Source: Streptomyces fulvoviolaceus (GTDB lineage Bacteria > Actinomycetota > Actinomycetes > Streptomycetales > Streptomycetaceae). Taken from it: 64,000 bases of DNA. Location: NCBI RefSeq assembly GCF_000718165.1, contig NZ_JOEY01000016.1, positions 1-64,000 of the forward strand. The letters run 5' to 3'. The translations under genes and the position numbers were made by a program. Below the pieces are notes generated by a model. The model did no database searches. It saw nothing but the letters and a program-made list of their open reading frames with translations, and had not been told where the DNA came from. Positions 8,825 to 17,800 of the stretch are shown here, one piece after another; position 1 is the stretch's first letter, and each line of letters begins with the position of its first letter.

Positions 8825-9418
8825 TCAACACAGCGTCACCGCCAGCCGTGCCGTCGTGCTCGCGCCGGCGAGGCGTGCCGCGGTGGAGCGGGGCACCGAC
8901 AGCACGACCAGTGCCCCACCCTCGGTCACGCCGTCCACCGGCTCCGGCACCTTGGTCACCCGCACCCCGCGCGCGACCACATGGGCGTCGCCGCCCGTCG
9001 CCGCATCCTCGGCGGCGATGACGTCGACGCGGTCTCCGGGCCGCAGCAGCCGGACCGTCGCCCCGTCGGCGATCCGCACCGGTGCCGACACCGTCTCGAC
9101 GGCACGGTGCTTCCGTACGGGCTCGGCCACCGGATGCCCCCGCGCCCGGTCGGTGTCCTGCGGGCCCGCCGCCACGAGCGCGGCAGCGGTGATGGCCAGG
9201 CCGGCCGCCACGGCCCGCCTCCGGTGCCGTACGAGCCGCCGTAGTTGATACCGTCCACCGCGCACGCGCACCGGCGCGAAATGCGGGACTTCGCACGTAG
9301 GGGGAGCATCCGCGCCGGGTGGGCGCGGAGAGAGGGGAGAGGGAGACGGAGCGAACGACACGAGAACCACCACCTGTGACGAGAGATCGGCTTGCGATGC
9401 CACGATGAGGCTTCGCAC
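8825..9418 (-). CDS. SAF-domain (CpaB/RcpC-like) membrane-anchored protein
   Basis: The protein of up to 197 residues has a basic cytoplasmic N-terminus, one membrane helix (about 70-87, AVAAGLAITAAALVAAG) and a C-terminal SAF-like beta-clip region. That region contains APVRIADGATVRLLRPGDRVDVIAAED and GALVVLSVPRSTAARLAG. The SAF/CpaB fold occurs in pilus assembly proteins, but no pilus genes are nearby, so the function is unknown. The start is uncertain: GTG at 9418 is used, and other GTG codons follow at 9403, 9373 and 9361. The gene after mscL in the same direction often has this type of product in actinobacteria. Confidence 0.75.
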   Translation of the reverse strand: MRSLIVASQADLSSQVVVLVSFAPSPSPLSPRPPGADAPPTCEVPHFAPVRVRGGRYQLRRLVRHRRRAVAAGLAITAAALVAAGPQDTDRARGHPVAEPVRKHRAVETVSAPVRIADGATVRLLRPGDRVDVIAAEDAATGGDAHVVARGVRVTKVPEPVDGVTEGGALVVLSVPRSTAARLAGASTTARLAVTLC

Positions 9419-9512
9419 CGATTCCCGCTGAGGCCGGTGGACTACCGACGGGTTGTGGACAACTCCCTCACCCGAACGGGAAGTTCCGCACTCGAGCCCG
9501 CCCTCGGTTCCG

Positions 9513-10346
9513 CTACGGCAGCTCGAACCCCGGATCCATCCCGCCCAGCGCGCTCGTGCACAGGCAGTCCCGTTCCTGGTTCGCCGGCAGCGCGGCCACC
9601 GCGTCGAACAGCACGCCCCGCAGCCGGTCCACGTTCGCCGCGAAGACCTGCAGCACCTCGTCGTGAGAGACGCCCTCGCCGGTCTCCGCGCCCGCGTCGA
9701 GGTCGGTGACCAGCGTCAACGACGTGTAGCAGAGCTCGAGTTCACGGGCGAGCACCGCCTCGGGATGGCCGGTCATGCCCACCACCGACCAGCCCTGAGC
9801 CCGGTGCCACAACGATTCGGCACGGGTCGAGAACCGCGGTCCCTCGACCACGACCAGCGTGCCGCCGTCCACTACCTCCCAGTCCCGCCCGCGCGCCGCC
9901 TTCAGTGCGACCGCCCGTCCGACGGGGCAGTACGGGTCGGCGAGGGACACATGCACCACGTTCGGCACGGTGCCGCCGGGCAGCGGCAGCCCGTCGAAGT
10001 ACGTCCCCACCCGGGACTTCGTACGGTCGACCAACTGGTCCGGCACGAGCAGCGTGCCCGGCCCGTACTCGGGGCGCAGGCCGCCCACGGCGCACGGGCC
10101 GAGGACCTGGCGCGCCCCGACCGATCGCAGTGCCCACAGGTTGGCCCGATAGTTGATCCGGTGCGGCGGCAGATGGTGGCCGCGTCCGTGCCGGGGCAGG
10201 AAGGCGACCCGCCGGCCGGCGATCTCGCCGAGGAAGAGGGAGTCGCTGGGCGGCCCGTACGGGGTGTCCACCTGGATCTCGGTCACGTCGTCGAGGAACG
10301 AGTAGAAGCCGGAGCCGCCGATTACGCCGATCTCTGCGTTCGCCAT
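9513..10346 (-). CDS. mtnP: S-methyl-5'-thioadenosine phosphorylase
   Basis: The enzyme cleaves methylthioadenosine with phosphate to adenine and methylthioribose-1-phosphate, salvaging the by-product of polyamine synthesis. The 277-residue protein begins with IGVIGGSGFYSF and continues with FLPRHGRGHHLPPHRINYRANLWAL split over the phosphate/base-binding loops. It then has VVVEGPRFSTRAES and GMTGHPEAVLARELELCY, all typical of PNP/MTAP family 2. The ATG at 10346 starts directly before the first strand. The frame runs a little further upstream but without conservation. Confidence 0.93.
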   Translation of the reverse strand: MANAEIGVIGGSGFYSFLDDVTEIQVDTPYGPPSDSLFLGEIAGRRVAFLPRHGRGHHLPPHRINYRANLWALRSVGARQVLGPCAVGGLRPEYGPGTLLVPDQLVDRTKSRVGTYFDGLPLPGGTVPNVVHVSLADPYCPVGRAVALKAARGRDWEVVDGGTLVVVEGPRFSTRAESLWHRAQGWSVVGMTGHPEAVLARELELCYTSLTLVTDLDAGAETGEGVSHDEVLQVFAANVDRLRGVLFDAVAALPANQERDCLCTSALGGMDPGFELP

Positions 10347-10403
10347 GACGAGCACATTAACCGGCGTCGACAGCACCCGGCGCCCGGGCCCGGAAACGCC
10401 GAA

Positions 10404-10431
10404 GACCCTGCCGTCCTACGACGGCAGGGTC
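10404..10431 (-). terminator. Terminator hairpin of the zinc-ribbon gene
   Basis: GACCCTGCCGTC and GACGGCAGGGTC form a 12-bp perfect stem with a CTAC loop. It lies 28 nt beyond the stop of the gene at 10459-10785 (minus strand) and before mtnP. Confidence 0.75.
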
Positions 10432-10458
10432 CCGTGAGGCCTGTCTTGCGCGCCGGTC

Positions 10459-10785
10459 TTACGCGGCGGAGCTGTTGCTCGAAGAGGTGCCCGTGCTCGA
10501 CGACTTGGAGTCCGAGGAGGACTTCGAGTCGGAAGACGACTTCGAGTCCGAGGACGAAGAGGACGTCGACGACTTCGAGGACGACGCCGGCGAGCTGCTC
10601 GACGAGGAGCCACGGCTGTCGTTGCGGTAGAAGCCGGAGCCCTTGAAGACAATGCCGACCGCGGAGAACACCTTCTTCAGGCGGCCAGCGCAGCTGGGGC
10701 ACTCGGTCAGGGCGTCGTCGGTGAACTTCTGCACCGCCTCGAGGCCCTCGCCGCACTCGGTGCACTGGTACTGGTAGGTCGGCAC
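10459..10785 (-). CDS. FmdB-type zinc-ribbon protein, Ruc-like redox-regulated chaperone
   Basis: The 108-residue protein has an N-terminal zinc ribbon with CxxC pairs at Cys8/Cys11 and Cys29/Cys32, then GIVFKGSGFYRND. It ends in a disordered Ser/Asp/Lys tail built from repeated SSSDSK units. GTG at 10785 is the start, with a near-perfect AGGAGGAAG Shine-Dalgarno. The layout matches Mycobacterium tuberculosis Rv0991c (Ruc), a heat-induced, oxidation-activated holdase that lies beside the cyclo-ligase/galU/moeA block as here. A CIRCE-like HrcA operator covers 10797-10823, immediately upstream of the Shine-Dalgarno. The chaperone role is inference from that orthology. Confidence 0.88.
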   Translation of the reverse strand: MPTYQYQCTECGEGLEAVQKFTDDALTECPSCAGRLKKVFSAVGIVFKGSGFYRNDSRGSSSSSSPASSSKSSTSSSSSDSKSSSDSKSSSDSKSSSTGTSSSNSSAA

Positions 10786-10796
10786 TTGTCTTCCTC

Positions 10797-10823
10797 CTGG
10801 CACTCTCACTCAATGAGTGCTAA
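10797..10823 (-). promoter_or_regulatory. CIRCE-like HrcA operator
   Basis: CTGGCACTC-N9-GAGTGCTAA matches the CIRCE consensus TTAGCACTC-N9-GAGTGCTAA at 16 of 18 positions with exact spacing. It lies directly upstream of the Shine-Dalgarno of the zinc-ribbon gene, the usual place for CIRCE in the 5' untranslated region. It predicts heat induction through HrcA. Confidence 0.8.
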
Positions 10824-10853
10824 CGAGCGTCCATAGTGACGTATTCCCGAGGA

Positions 10854-12116
10854 TCAGTCCACTGCCACCGGCACGCGGTGACCGACGCCACGTGCGACGG
10901 TACGGCTGCGGGGCCGTCCCGCGAGCCGTGACCGCAGCGCCAGCAGGGTCCCCAGGGCGAGCAGAGTGCCGCCCATCGGCACCAGGAATCCGGCACCGCC
11001 CCAGAAGCGGTCCTCCAGTTGTCCGGCGACCGTCACGGCGGCCGCCTGACCCAGTGCGACCGCGCCGGTCAGCCAGGTGAAGGCCTCGGTGCGGGCGCCG
11101 GCCGGGACCAGGTCCTCGACCAGGGTGTAGCCGGTGATCAGGGCGGGCGCGATGCACATGCCGACGAGGAGGCCGAGTCCGGCCAGGACGAGCACCGAGT
11201 GCGCGGCCCACAGGCCGGAGGCCGTCAGCGCGAGGGCGGCGTAGCCGACAACGAGGCGCCGCTGCGGGGCCACCTTCCACGCGATGGCACCACAGGCGAG
11301 ACCGGAGAGCATGTTGCCCGCCGCGAAGACGCCGTACAGGACACCGTTCAGGCCCGGTTCGCCGATCGACTCCGTGAACGCGGCCAGCGAGACCTGCATG
11401 CCGCCGAAGACGGAACCGATGCCCAGGAAGGCCACGATCAGGACGCGCACTCCGGGGATGCGCAGCGCTGAACCGTGCTCCACGCGCGCGTGCCCGGCGG
11501 CGGTGACAAGCGGCTGAGTGCTCTTCTGCGCGGCGAACAGCAGGCCGCCCGCCAGCGTCAGCGACGCCTCCGTCAGCAGGCCCGCGGCCGGGTGGACGGT
11601 CGTGCACAGCGCGGTGGCCAGCAGCGGGCCGAAGACGAAGGTCAGCTCGTCCGTGACGGACTCGAAGGCCGCCGCGGTGGTCATCAGCGGCGAGCCCTGG
11701 AGCTTCACGCCCCAGCGGGCGCGCACCATGGGCCCGACCTGCGGCACGGAGGCGCCCGTGGGCACGGCCGCCACGAACAGCGCCCACAGGGGCGCGTGCG
11801 AGAGCGCGAGCGCCGTCAGGGTCACGACGGACGCCGAGTGCACCAGCACGCCGGGAAGCAGGACGGCGCGCTGCCCGTAGCGGTCCGCGAGGCGGCCGGT
11901 GAAGGGCGCGAACAGCGCCATGGAGACGCCCGTGACGGCCGCGGCGGCGCCCGCCGCGCCGTACGAGCCGGTGGTGTGCTGCACGAGCAGCACGATGGAG
12001 ATGGTGAGCATCGCGAACGGCTGGCGCGCCGCGAAGCCGGGGAGGAGGAATGTCCAGGCGCCGCGTGTACGCAGCAGTTGCCCGTATCCAGGGCGGGAAG
12101 CGACCGTGGATGCCAC
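10854..12116 (-). CDS. MFS transporter
   Basis: This is a 420-residue major facilitator with about twelve hydrophobic helices. The loop 2-3 signature appears as APFTGRLADRYGQR, and a related segment recurs in the second half. The substrate cannot be told from sequence; small-molecule efflux is the usual role. GTG at 12116 is chosen because it precedes the first helix and has AGAAAGG nine bases upstream. The open frame continues to 12257, but that part is low-complexity arginine-rich and unlikely to be protein. No regulator is adjacent. Confidence 0.82.
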   Translation of the reverse strand: MASTVASRPGYGQLLRTRGAWTFLLPGFAARQPFAMLTISIVLLVQHTTGSYGAAGAAAAVTGVSMALFAPFTGRLADRYGQRAVLLPGVLVHSASVVTLTALALSHAPLWALFVAAVPTGASVPQVGPMVRARWGVKLQGSPLMTTAAAFESVTDELTFVFGPLLATALCTTVHPAAGLLTEASLTLAGGLLFAAQKSTQPLVTAAGHARVEHGSALRIPGVRVLIVAFLGIGSVFGGMQVSLAAFTESIGEPGLNGVLYGVFAAGNMLSGLACGAIAWKVAPQRRLVVGYAALALTASGLWAAHSVLVLAGLGLLVGMCIAPALITGYTLVEDLVPAGARTEAFTWLTGAVALGQAAAVTVAGQLEDRFWGGAGFLVPMGGTLLALGTLLALRSRLAGRPRSRTVARGVGHRVPVAVD

Positions 12117-12393
12117 GGCCCGTGCCTTTCTGCCGCCTGGTAGCGCGGCCCCTTTTCTTGGGCGTCGGCGCCGAGAGCTGTCCTCTTGCGCGGACTGCGG
12201 TAGATGCCGGAGCCCACTGCGGAGCGCTTCTCGGCCGCCATACGGTCGCGCCAGCACTGCATCAGGCAGAGTTGGTTCGATCAGAATGCGCCTTCATCGT
12301 ACAGGGAGTAACGCGCGGTGTGCCTGTGAAAACGAGCACCACGCGCGCGTTCACCTGTGATTGGCGCAGGTGTGAACCGTATGAAACATGTCC
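12117..12393. other. 277-bp region without a supported gene
   Basis: This gap lies between the antiporter stop and the MFS start and holds the MFS promoter region. CACCTG-N9-CAGGTG (about 12353-12373) is an inverted repeat and the surroundings are less GC-rich than the genes. I see no convincing coding sequence. Confidence 0.4.
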
Positions 12394-13899
12394 TTAATGG
12401 TCGGCGTGGCCGTTACCCGTCCCGAGCCACCCCGCGAGCTTGCCGCCGTGACCCACTGCGCGCAGCCGCCGCTCCGCCGCGTCCCGGACCGGGTCCGTGG
12501 CGACCACGAGCAGTTCGTCGCCGCGCCGCAGCACCGTCGTCGGCAGCGGAACGAACGATTTTCCCTCGCGTACGACGAGAGTGACGGCGGCCCCGGCCGG
12601 CAGCCGCAGCTCGTTCACCTCGACGCCGTGCATCTTCGACCCCTCGGGGATCGCGACGGACAGCAGGTGTCCGCGCAGCCGCTCCAGGGGTGCTGACTCG
12701 ATGCCGAGATCGGCGGCCTCGGCATCCCCGCCCAGGCGCAGCTTGCGGGCCAGCCAGGGCAGCGTCGGCCCCTGGACCAGGGTGTAGACGACGACCAGGA
12801 CGAAGACGATGTTGAAGATCCGGCGACTGGCCTCGACGCCCTGCACCATCGGGATCGTCGCCAGGATGATGGGCACGGCGCCGCGCAGCCCGGCCCAGGA
12901 CATGAGTGTCTGCTCCTGCCACGACACCCGGAACGGCGTCAGGCACAGCACGACGCTCAGCGGGCGGGCCACCATCGTCAGCACCAGCCCGATGACGAGC
13001 GCGGGCCATACGTCGTCACCGAGCTCGTGCGGGGTGACCAGCAGGCCGAGCAGGACGAACATGCCGATCTGGGCGATCCAGCCGAGCCCGTCCGCGAACC
13101 CGCGCGTGGCGGGCCAGTGCGGCAGCTTCGCGTTGCCCATCACCATCGAGGCGAGGTAGACGCCGAGGAAGCCGCTGCCGTGCGCCAGCGCACCCCCCGC
13201 GTACGCCGTCACCGCGATCGCCATGACCGCGATCGGGTAGAGGCCGGAGGCGGGCAGCGCCACGTGCCTGAGGCCCCAGGAGCCCAGCCAGCCGACCGCG
13301 AGGCCGATGGCGGCGCCGATGGTCAGCTCCAGAGCTATCTCGGCGATCAGCATGTACCAGTGCTCGACCGGGCCCGCCGTGGAGAAGGCGACGACGAGGA
13401 TGACCACCGGGGCGTCGTTGAAGCCGGACTCGGCCTCCAGCGTGCCCGTCACGCGCGCGGGGAGGGGGATCTTCCGGAGCACCGAGAAGACCGCCGCCGC
13501 ATCCGTCGAGGACACGACCGCCCCGATGATGAGCGCCTGACGCCACTCCAGCCCGATCAGGTAGTGCGCGGCCGTCGCCGTGACCCCGACACTCACCGCG
13601 ACCCCGGCCAGCGCCAGCGCGGTGGCGGCGGGCAGGGCCGGTTTGATCTCCTTCCACTTCGTGCCCAGACCGCCCTCGGCCAGGATCACGACCAGGGCCG
13701 CGTATCCGATGACCTGGGTCAGTTCGGCGTTGTCGAAGTGGATGTCGCCGATGCCGTCCTGGCCCATGGCGACGCCGATCCCCAGGTAGACGAGCAGGCT
13801 GGGGAGCCCGCTGCGCGAGGAGATCCGGACCGCTGCCACGGCGACGAGCAGGACGAGCGAGCAGACGAGCAGGAGCTGGTTGAGATGGTGGACAGTCAG
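12394..13899 (-). CDS. Potassium/proton antiporter (CPA1, NhaP2-type) with TrkA-C domain
   Basis: This membrane protein exchanges monovalent cations for protons and so takes part in pH and K+ homeostasis. Residues about 5-390 form the Na+/H+ exchanger core, including SSTDAAAVFS and ESGFNDAPVVI, which hold the conserved acidic residues of the ion site. A C-terminal TrkA-C ligand-binding domain follows, with MHGVEVNELRLPAGAAVTL and RRGDELLVVATD. The start is probably CTG at 13899 (giving LTVHHLNQ), because AAGGGAA stands seven bases upstream. The in-frame GTG 13923 and ATG 13932 lack a Shine-Dalgarno. If those were used, the protein would be 8-11 residues longer. Confidence 0.88.
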   Translation of the reverse strand: MTVHHLNQLLLVCSLVLLVAVAAVRISSRSGLPSLLVYLGIGVAMGQDGIGDIHFDNAELTQVIGYAALVVILAEGGLGTKWKEIKPALPAATALALAGVAVSVGVTATAAHYLIGLEWRQALIIGAVVSSTDAAAVFSVLRKIPLPARVTGTLEAESGFNDAPVVILVVAFSTAGPVEHWYMLIAEIALELTIGAAIGLAVGWLGSWGLRHVALPASGLYPIAVMAIAVTAYAGGALAHGSGFLGVYLASMVMGNAKLPHWPATRGFADGLGWIAQIGMFVLLGLLVTPHELGDDVWPALVIGLVLTMVARPLSVVLCLTPFRVSWQEQTLMSWAGLRGAVPIILATIPMVQGVEASRRIFNIVFVLVVVYTLVQGPTLPWLARKLRLGGDAEAADLGIESAPLERLRGHLLSVAIPEGSKMHGVEVNELRLPAGAAVTLVVREGKSFVPLPTTVLRRGDELLVVATDPVRDAAERRLRAVGHGGKLAGWLGTGNGHADH

Positions 13900-14171
13900 C
13901 GGCCGTTCCCTTCCCTGGCTCACGCACATCACGCGCGCGTGAGCTCACGTACATAGGACACGAAGTGGGGGCGCTCCGTATCCAAGTACTTCGTTACCTT
14001 ACCTAACTCTTGACGATTTCTTGACGCTTCTCGGGGCAAGATCGAACGCTCGTCCGCGCTGGTTCCCGACTCCGCGTCAAGTGGCCACAGGCCCTGCGCC
14101 TATGGTTGCTCCAGCGTTCAGTCAAAAGCACAGCCCGCCCTGCCGCTCGCGTTAGGACAGCAAGGACAGCG

Positions 14172-16949
14172 ATGCCCCCCACCACCACCGCCTCTTCGGG
14201 TCAGCAGCCCGGCAAGTCCGGCAGGAAGAAGGGGCGCAAGGCCCGTCTGATCGTTCTCGTCCTTGTACTGGCCATCATCGGGGGCGTCGCCTACGGGGCG
14301 TACTGGAGCATCAGCACCGTCCGCGCGTCCTTCCCGCAGACCAAGGGCTCGATCACGCTGGAGGGCCTCTCGGGCCCCGTCGACGTCAAGCGCGACAGCT
14401 ATGGCATCCCGCAGATCTACGCCTCCTCCGACGCGGACCTGTTCATGGCGCAGGGCTACGTCCAGGCGCAGGACCGGTTCTACGAGATGGACGTGCGCCG
14501 TCACATGACCTCCGGGCGCCTGTCGGAGATGTTCGGCAAGGGCCAGGTCGACAACGACGAGTTCCTGCGCACCCTGGGCTGGGACCGGGTCGCGAAGGAG
14601 GAGTACGACAAGACGCTGTCGGCCTCCACGAAGAAGTACCTCCAGGCGTACGCCAAGGGAGTCAATGCCTACCTCCAGGGCAAGGACGGCAAGGAGATCT
14701 CCCTGGAGTACGCGGCCCTCGGCTTCGAGAACGACTACAAGCCCGAGCAGTGGACCCCGGTCGACTCGGTCTCCTGGCTGAAGGCGATGGCCTGGGACCT
14801 GCGCGGCAACATGCAGGACGAGATCGACCGCGCCCTGATGACCAGCCGCCTCGGCCCCCAGCAGATCAAGGACCTGTACCCGGACTACCCGTACAGCCGG
14901 AACCAGACGATCGTCCAGGAGGGCCAGTACAACGAGCTCACCCAGACGTTCGAGCAGAACGGCAGCACGTCGGACAGCGGCACGTCCACCAGCGGCTCCA
15001 CGACGGGCACCACGGGCACGTCGTCCTCGACCTCGACGTCGGCCACCTCGGCCCTGCAGAGCCAGCTCTCGGGCCTCTACAACGTCCTGGACGACGTCCC
15101 CACGGCCGTCGGCGTGAACGGCAACGGCATCGGCTCCAACTCCTGGGTCGTCGCGGGCTCGCACACCATCACCGGCAAGCCGCTGCTGGCCAACGACCCG
15201 CACCTGTCGGCCTCACTGCCGTCCGTCTGGTACCAGATGGGCCTGCACTGCCGCACCGTCTCCAGCAAGTGCCAGTACGACGTCACCGGCTACACCTTCG
15301 CGGGCATGCCCGGCGTGGTCATCGGACACAACGCGGACATCGCCTGGGGCATGACCAACTCCGGCGTCGACGTCACCGACCTCTACCTGGAGAAGCTCAC
15401 CGGCGACGGCTACCTGTACGACGGCAAGGTGAAGCCCTTCACCACGCGCGAGGAGACCATCAAGGTCGCCGGCGGCAAGTCCAAGAAGATCGTCGTCCGG
15501 GAGACCAACAACGGGCCTCTGCTGTCCGACCGCAACGACGAACTCGTGAAGGTCGGCAAGAAGGCCGAGGTCAACAACGCCGCGCCCGACCGCGGCAACG
15601 GCTACGGCGTCGCCCTGCGCTGGACCGCCCTGGACCCGGGCACCTCCATGGACGCCGTCTTCGCGATGGACAAGGCGGCCGACTGGACCGAGTTCCGCGC
15701 GGCGGCCGCGCTGTTCGACGTGCCCTCGCAGAACCTCACCTACGCCGACAGCACGAACATCGGCTACACGCTGCCCGGGCGCATCCCGGTGCGCGCGAAG
15801 GGCGACGACGGCTCGATCCCGGCGCCGGGCTGGGACTCCAAGTACAGCTGGACCGGCGAGTACATCAAGCAGGACGAGCTGCCGTACGAGTACAACCCGG
15901 AGCGTGGCTACATCGTCACCGCCAACCAGGCCGTGATCGACAAGGACAAGTACCCCTACACGCTCACCACGGACTGGGGCTACGGCACCCGCAGCCAGCG
16001 CATCACCGACCTGATCGAGCAGAAGATCAAGGGCGGCGGCAAGATCTCCACCGACGACATGCGCCAGATGCAGCTGGACAACAACAGCGCGATCGCCAGC
16101 CTGCTCGTGCCCATGCTGCTGAAGATCGACGTCGGCGACAAGGACGTCCGCGAGGCGCAGGAGCTGCTGGAGGGCTGGGACTACACCCAGGACGCCGACT
16201 CGGCGGCGGCCGCGTACTTCAACTCGGTCTGGCGCAACATCCTCAAGCTCGCCTTCGGCAACAAGCTGCCCAAGGAGCTGCGGGTCAAGGGCCAGTGCCT
16301 GTGGGTCGACCCGGCCGACAGCACCGGGCCGGTCGACGACACCCAGAAGGTGCGCGAGTGCGGCGAGCGCGACGCCGACCAGGCGCAGCCCGACGGCGGC
16401 GACCGCTGGTTCCAGGTGGTCCGCAACCTGCTCGAGGACGAGAACAGCGACTGGTGGAAGACGCCCTCCTCGGGCACCCGCCCCGGCGCCGACAACCGCG
16501 ACGAACTGTTCAAGCGCGCCATGATCGACGCCCGCTGGGAACTGACCGCCAAGCTCGGCAAGGACATCGACACCTGGAGCTGGGGCCGGCTGCACCGCCT
16601 GTTCCTGAAGAACCAGACCCTGGGCACCGACGGCCCCGGCTACCTGCAGTACATGCTCAACCGTGGCCCCTGGAAGCTCAGCGGCGGCGAGGCGACGGTC
16701 AACGCCACCGGGTGGAACGCCGCCGGCGGCTACGGCGTCGTCTGGGTGCCGTCGATGCGCATGGTGGTCAACCTCGGCGACATCGACAAATCGAAGTGGA
16801 TCAACCTCACCGGCGCCTCCGGGCACGCCTTCAGCGCCCACTACACCGACCAGACGAGCAAGTGGGCCGACGGCGAACTGCTGGACTGGTCCTTCTCGGA
16901 CGACGCGGTCGACAAGAGCACGAGCGACACACTGGTGCTGAAGCCGTGA
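14172..16949 (+). CDS. Penicillin acylase family (S45) N-terminal-nucleophile hydrolase
   Basis: This is a 925-residue amidohydrolase precursor that in its family is cut into alpha and beta subunits. It starts with a basic tail and a membrane helix (about 26-46), so it is anchored or exported. The alpha part includes DSYGIPQIYA and AQGYVQAQDRFYEMD. A Ser/Thr/Gly-rich spacer covers about 282-310, followed by GSNSWVV. Ser322 there is the expected N-terminal catalytic residue of the beta chain. NDPHL and MPGVVIGHN also fit. The substrate is unknown; acyl-homoserine lactones or antibiotics are typical. The ATG has AAGGA upstream. The gene is transcribed divergently from the antiporter. Confidence 0.92.
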   Translation: MPPTTTASSGQQPGKSGRKKGRKARLIVLVLVLAIIGGVAYGAYWSISTVRASFPQTKGSITLEGLSGPVDVKRDSYGIPQIYASSDADLFMAQGYVQAQDRFYEMDVRRHMTSGRLSEMFGKGQVDNDEFLRTLGWDRVAKEEYDKTLSASTKKYLQAYAKGVNAYLQGKDGKEISLEYAALGFENDYKPEQWTPVDSVSWLKAMAWDLRGNMQDEIDRALMTSRLGPQQIKDLYPDYPYSRNQTIVQEGQYNELTQTFEQNGSTSDSGTSTSGSTTGTTGTSSSTSTSATSALQSQLSGLYNVLDDVPTAVGVNGNGIGSNSWVVAGSHTITGKPLLANDPHLSASLPSVWYQMGLHCRTVSSKCQYDVTGYTFAGMPGVVIGHNADIAWGMTNSGVDVTDLYLEKLTGDGYLYDGKVKPFTTREETIKVAGGKSKKIVVRETNNGPLLSDRNDELVKVGKKAEVNNAAPDRGNGYGVALRWTALDPGTSMDAVFAMDKAADWTEFRAAAALFDVPSQNLTYADSTNIGYTLPGRIPVRAKGDDGSIPAPGWDSKYSWTGEYIKQDELPYEYNPERGYIVTANQAVIDKDKYPYTLTTDWGYGTRSQRITDLIEQKIKGGGKISTDDMRQMQLDNNSAIASLLVPMLLKIDVGDKDVREAQELLEGWDYTQDADSAAAAYFNSVWRNILKLAFGNKLPKELRVKGQCLWVDPADSTGPVDDTQKVRECGERDADQAQPDGGDRWFQVVRNLLEDENSDWWKTPSSGTRPGADNRDELFKRAMIDARWELTAKLGKDIDTWSWGRLHRLFLKNQTLGTDGPGYLQYMLNRGPWKLSGGEATVNATGWNAAGGYGVVWVPSMRMVVNLGDIDKSKWINLTGASGHAFSAHYTDQTSKWADGELLDWSFSDDAVDKSTSDTLVLKP

Positions 16950-16970
16950 GCCGCTGAAGCGAAGCTCGCC

Positions 16971-17006
16971 GAAAGGGTCCTCCACACGCGTGTGGAGGAC
17001 CCTTTC
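16971..17006. terminator. Bidirectional terminator, perfect 36-bp palindrome
   Basis: GAAAGGGTCCTCCACACG is followed directly by its exact reverse complement. It lies between the convergent penicillin acylase and 5-formyl-THF cyclo-ligase genes, 22 nt after the former's stop codon, so it can end transcription from both sides. Confidence 0.85.
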
Positions 17007-17083
17007 GCATGCGGAGGCGTGGTGCGCGCAGAGGCGCGCGAGACATCTGTAATGCGCCCCCTGGATGTCGAGGGGAGCGCTGC

Positions 17084-17716
17084 TCAGGAGTCGGCGCGAA
17101 AACGGCGCACGCCCGATGGCGTCACCACCGCGTGCACCGGTCGGTCATGCGCCTCCTCCGGGACGTGCTGGACGACCTCGTAGTCGTACAGGAGCACCAC
17201 CAGCGCGGGGTGTGCGCCCGCGCGCTCCAGGCGCGCGAGAACACGGTCGTACGACCCCCCGCCGCGCCCCAGGCGCATCCCGCGCGCGTCCACCGCCAGC
17301 CCGGGCAGCAGCACGACGTCGGCGGCGGTCACGGCGTCCGGGCCGAGGCGCTCCCCGGCGGGCTCGAAGAGGGCCATTTTTCCGCCGTGTTGGATGCGTG
17401 TGAGGGAGCCTTCTCCGGCGTACGCGCCCCAGTCCAGGTCGTTGTCCGGCAGGAGCGCCGGGAGCAGGACGTGCACGCCCCGCGCGCGCAGCGCGTCCAG
17501 CAGCGCCGGCGTGCCGGGCTCGCTCCCCACGGAGACGTACGCCGCCACCGTGCGCGCACGCGCCAGCTCGGGCAGCTCGAGCGCCCGCTCGGACAGCGCG
17601 GCCGCCGCTTCCCGCACGTCATCGGCCGTCAACCTGTTCCTCACCGCGAGGAACTCTCGCCGCAACATTCGCTTGTCAGGCTCGGCGGGACGTCCGACGT
17701 GACTCAAAGTCTGCAC
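17084..17716 (-). CDS. fthC: 5-formyltetrahydrofolate cyclo-ligase
   Basis: The enzyme converts 5-formyltetrahydrofolate to 5,10-methenyl-THF with ATP hydrolysis, returning stored folate to one-carbon metabolism. The 210-residue protein has KRMLRREFLAVRNRL at the N-terminus, VAAYVSVGSEPGT, and the ATP/folate-site motif GMRLGRGGGSYDRVLA near the C-terminus. The start is GTG at 17716. It is divergent from galU with an 84-bp promoter region between them, the same arrangement seen in mycobacteria next to galU and moeA1. Confidence 0.92.
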   Translation of the reverse strand: MQTLSHVGRPAEPDKRMLRREFLAVRNRLTADDVREAAAALSERALELPELARARTVAAYVSVGSEPGTPALLDALRARGVHVLLPALLPDNDLDWGAYAGEGSLTRIQHGGKMALFEPAGERLGPDAVTAADVVLLPGLAVDARGMRLGRGGGSYDRVLARLERAGAHPALVVLLYDYEVVQHVPEEAHDRPVHAVVTPSGVRRFRADS

Positions 17717-17800
17717 CCGTACCCCTTCAATGCGCTCATATCAGAGCTTATTAACCGGAGCCTCAGATTCACTGCAAAGGCACCGGATAAGGTTGCGGAC

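Noticed and set aside
7335..9296. A minus-strand frame continuous with ltrA up to 9296, suggesting a 1065-residue protein.
   Set aside because: The extension covers the activase remnant, mscL and the SAF gene, and has low-complexity composition. The conserved LtrA domain starts at 7334.
12117..12257. An N-terminal extension of the MFS gene.
   Set aside because: The extra residues are arginine-rich with no helix, and the GTG at 12116 has an acceptable ribosome site.
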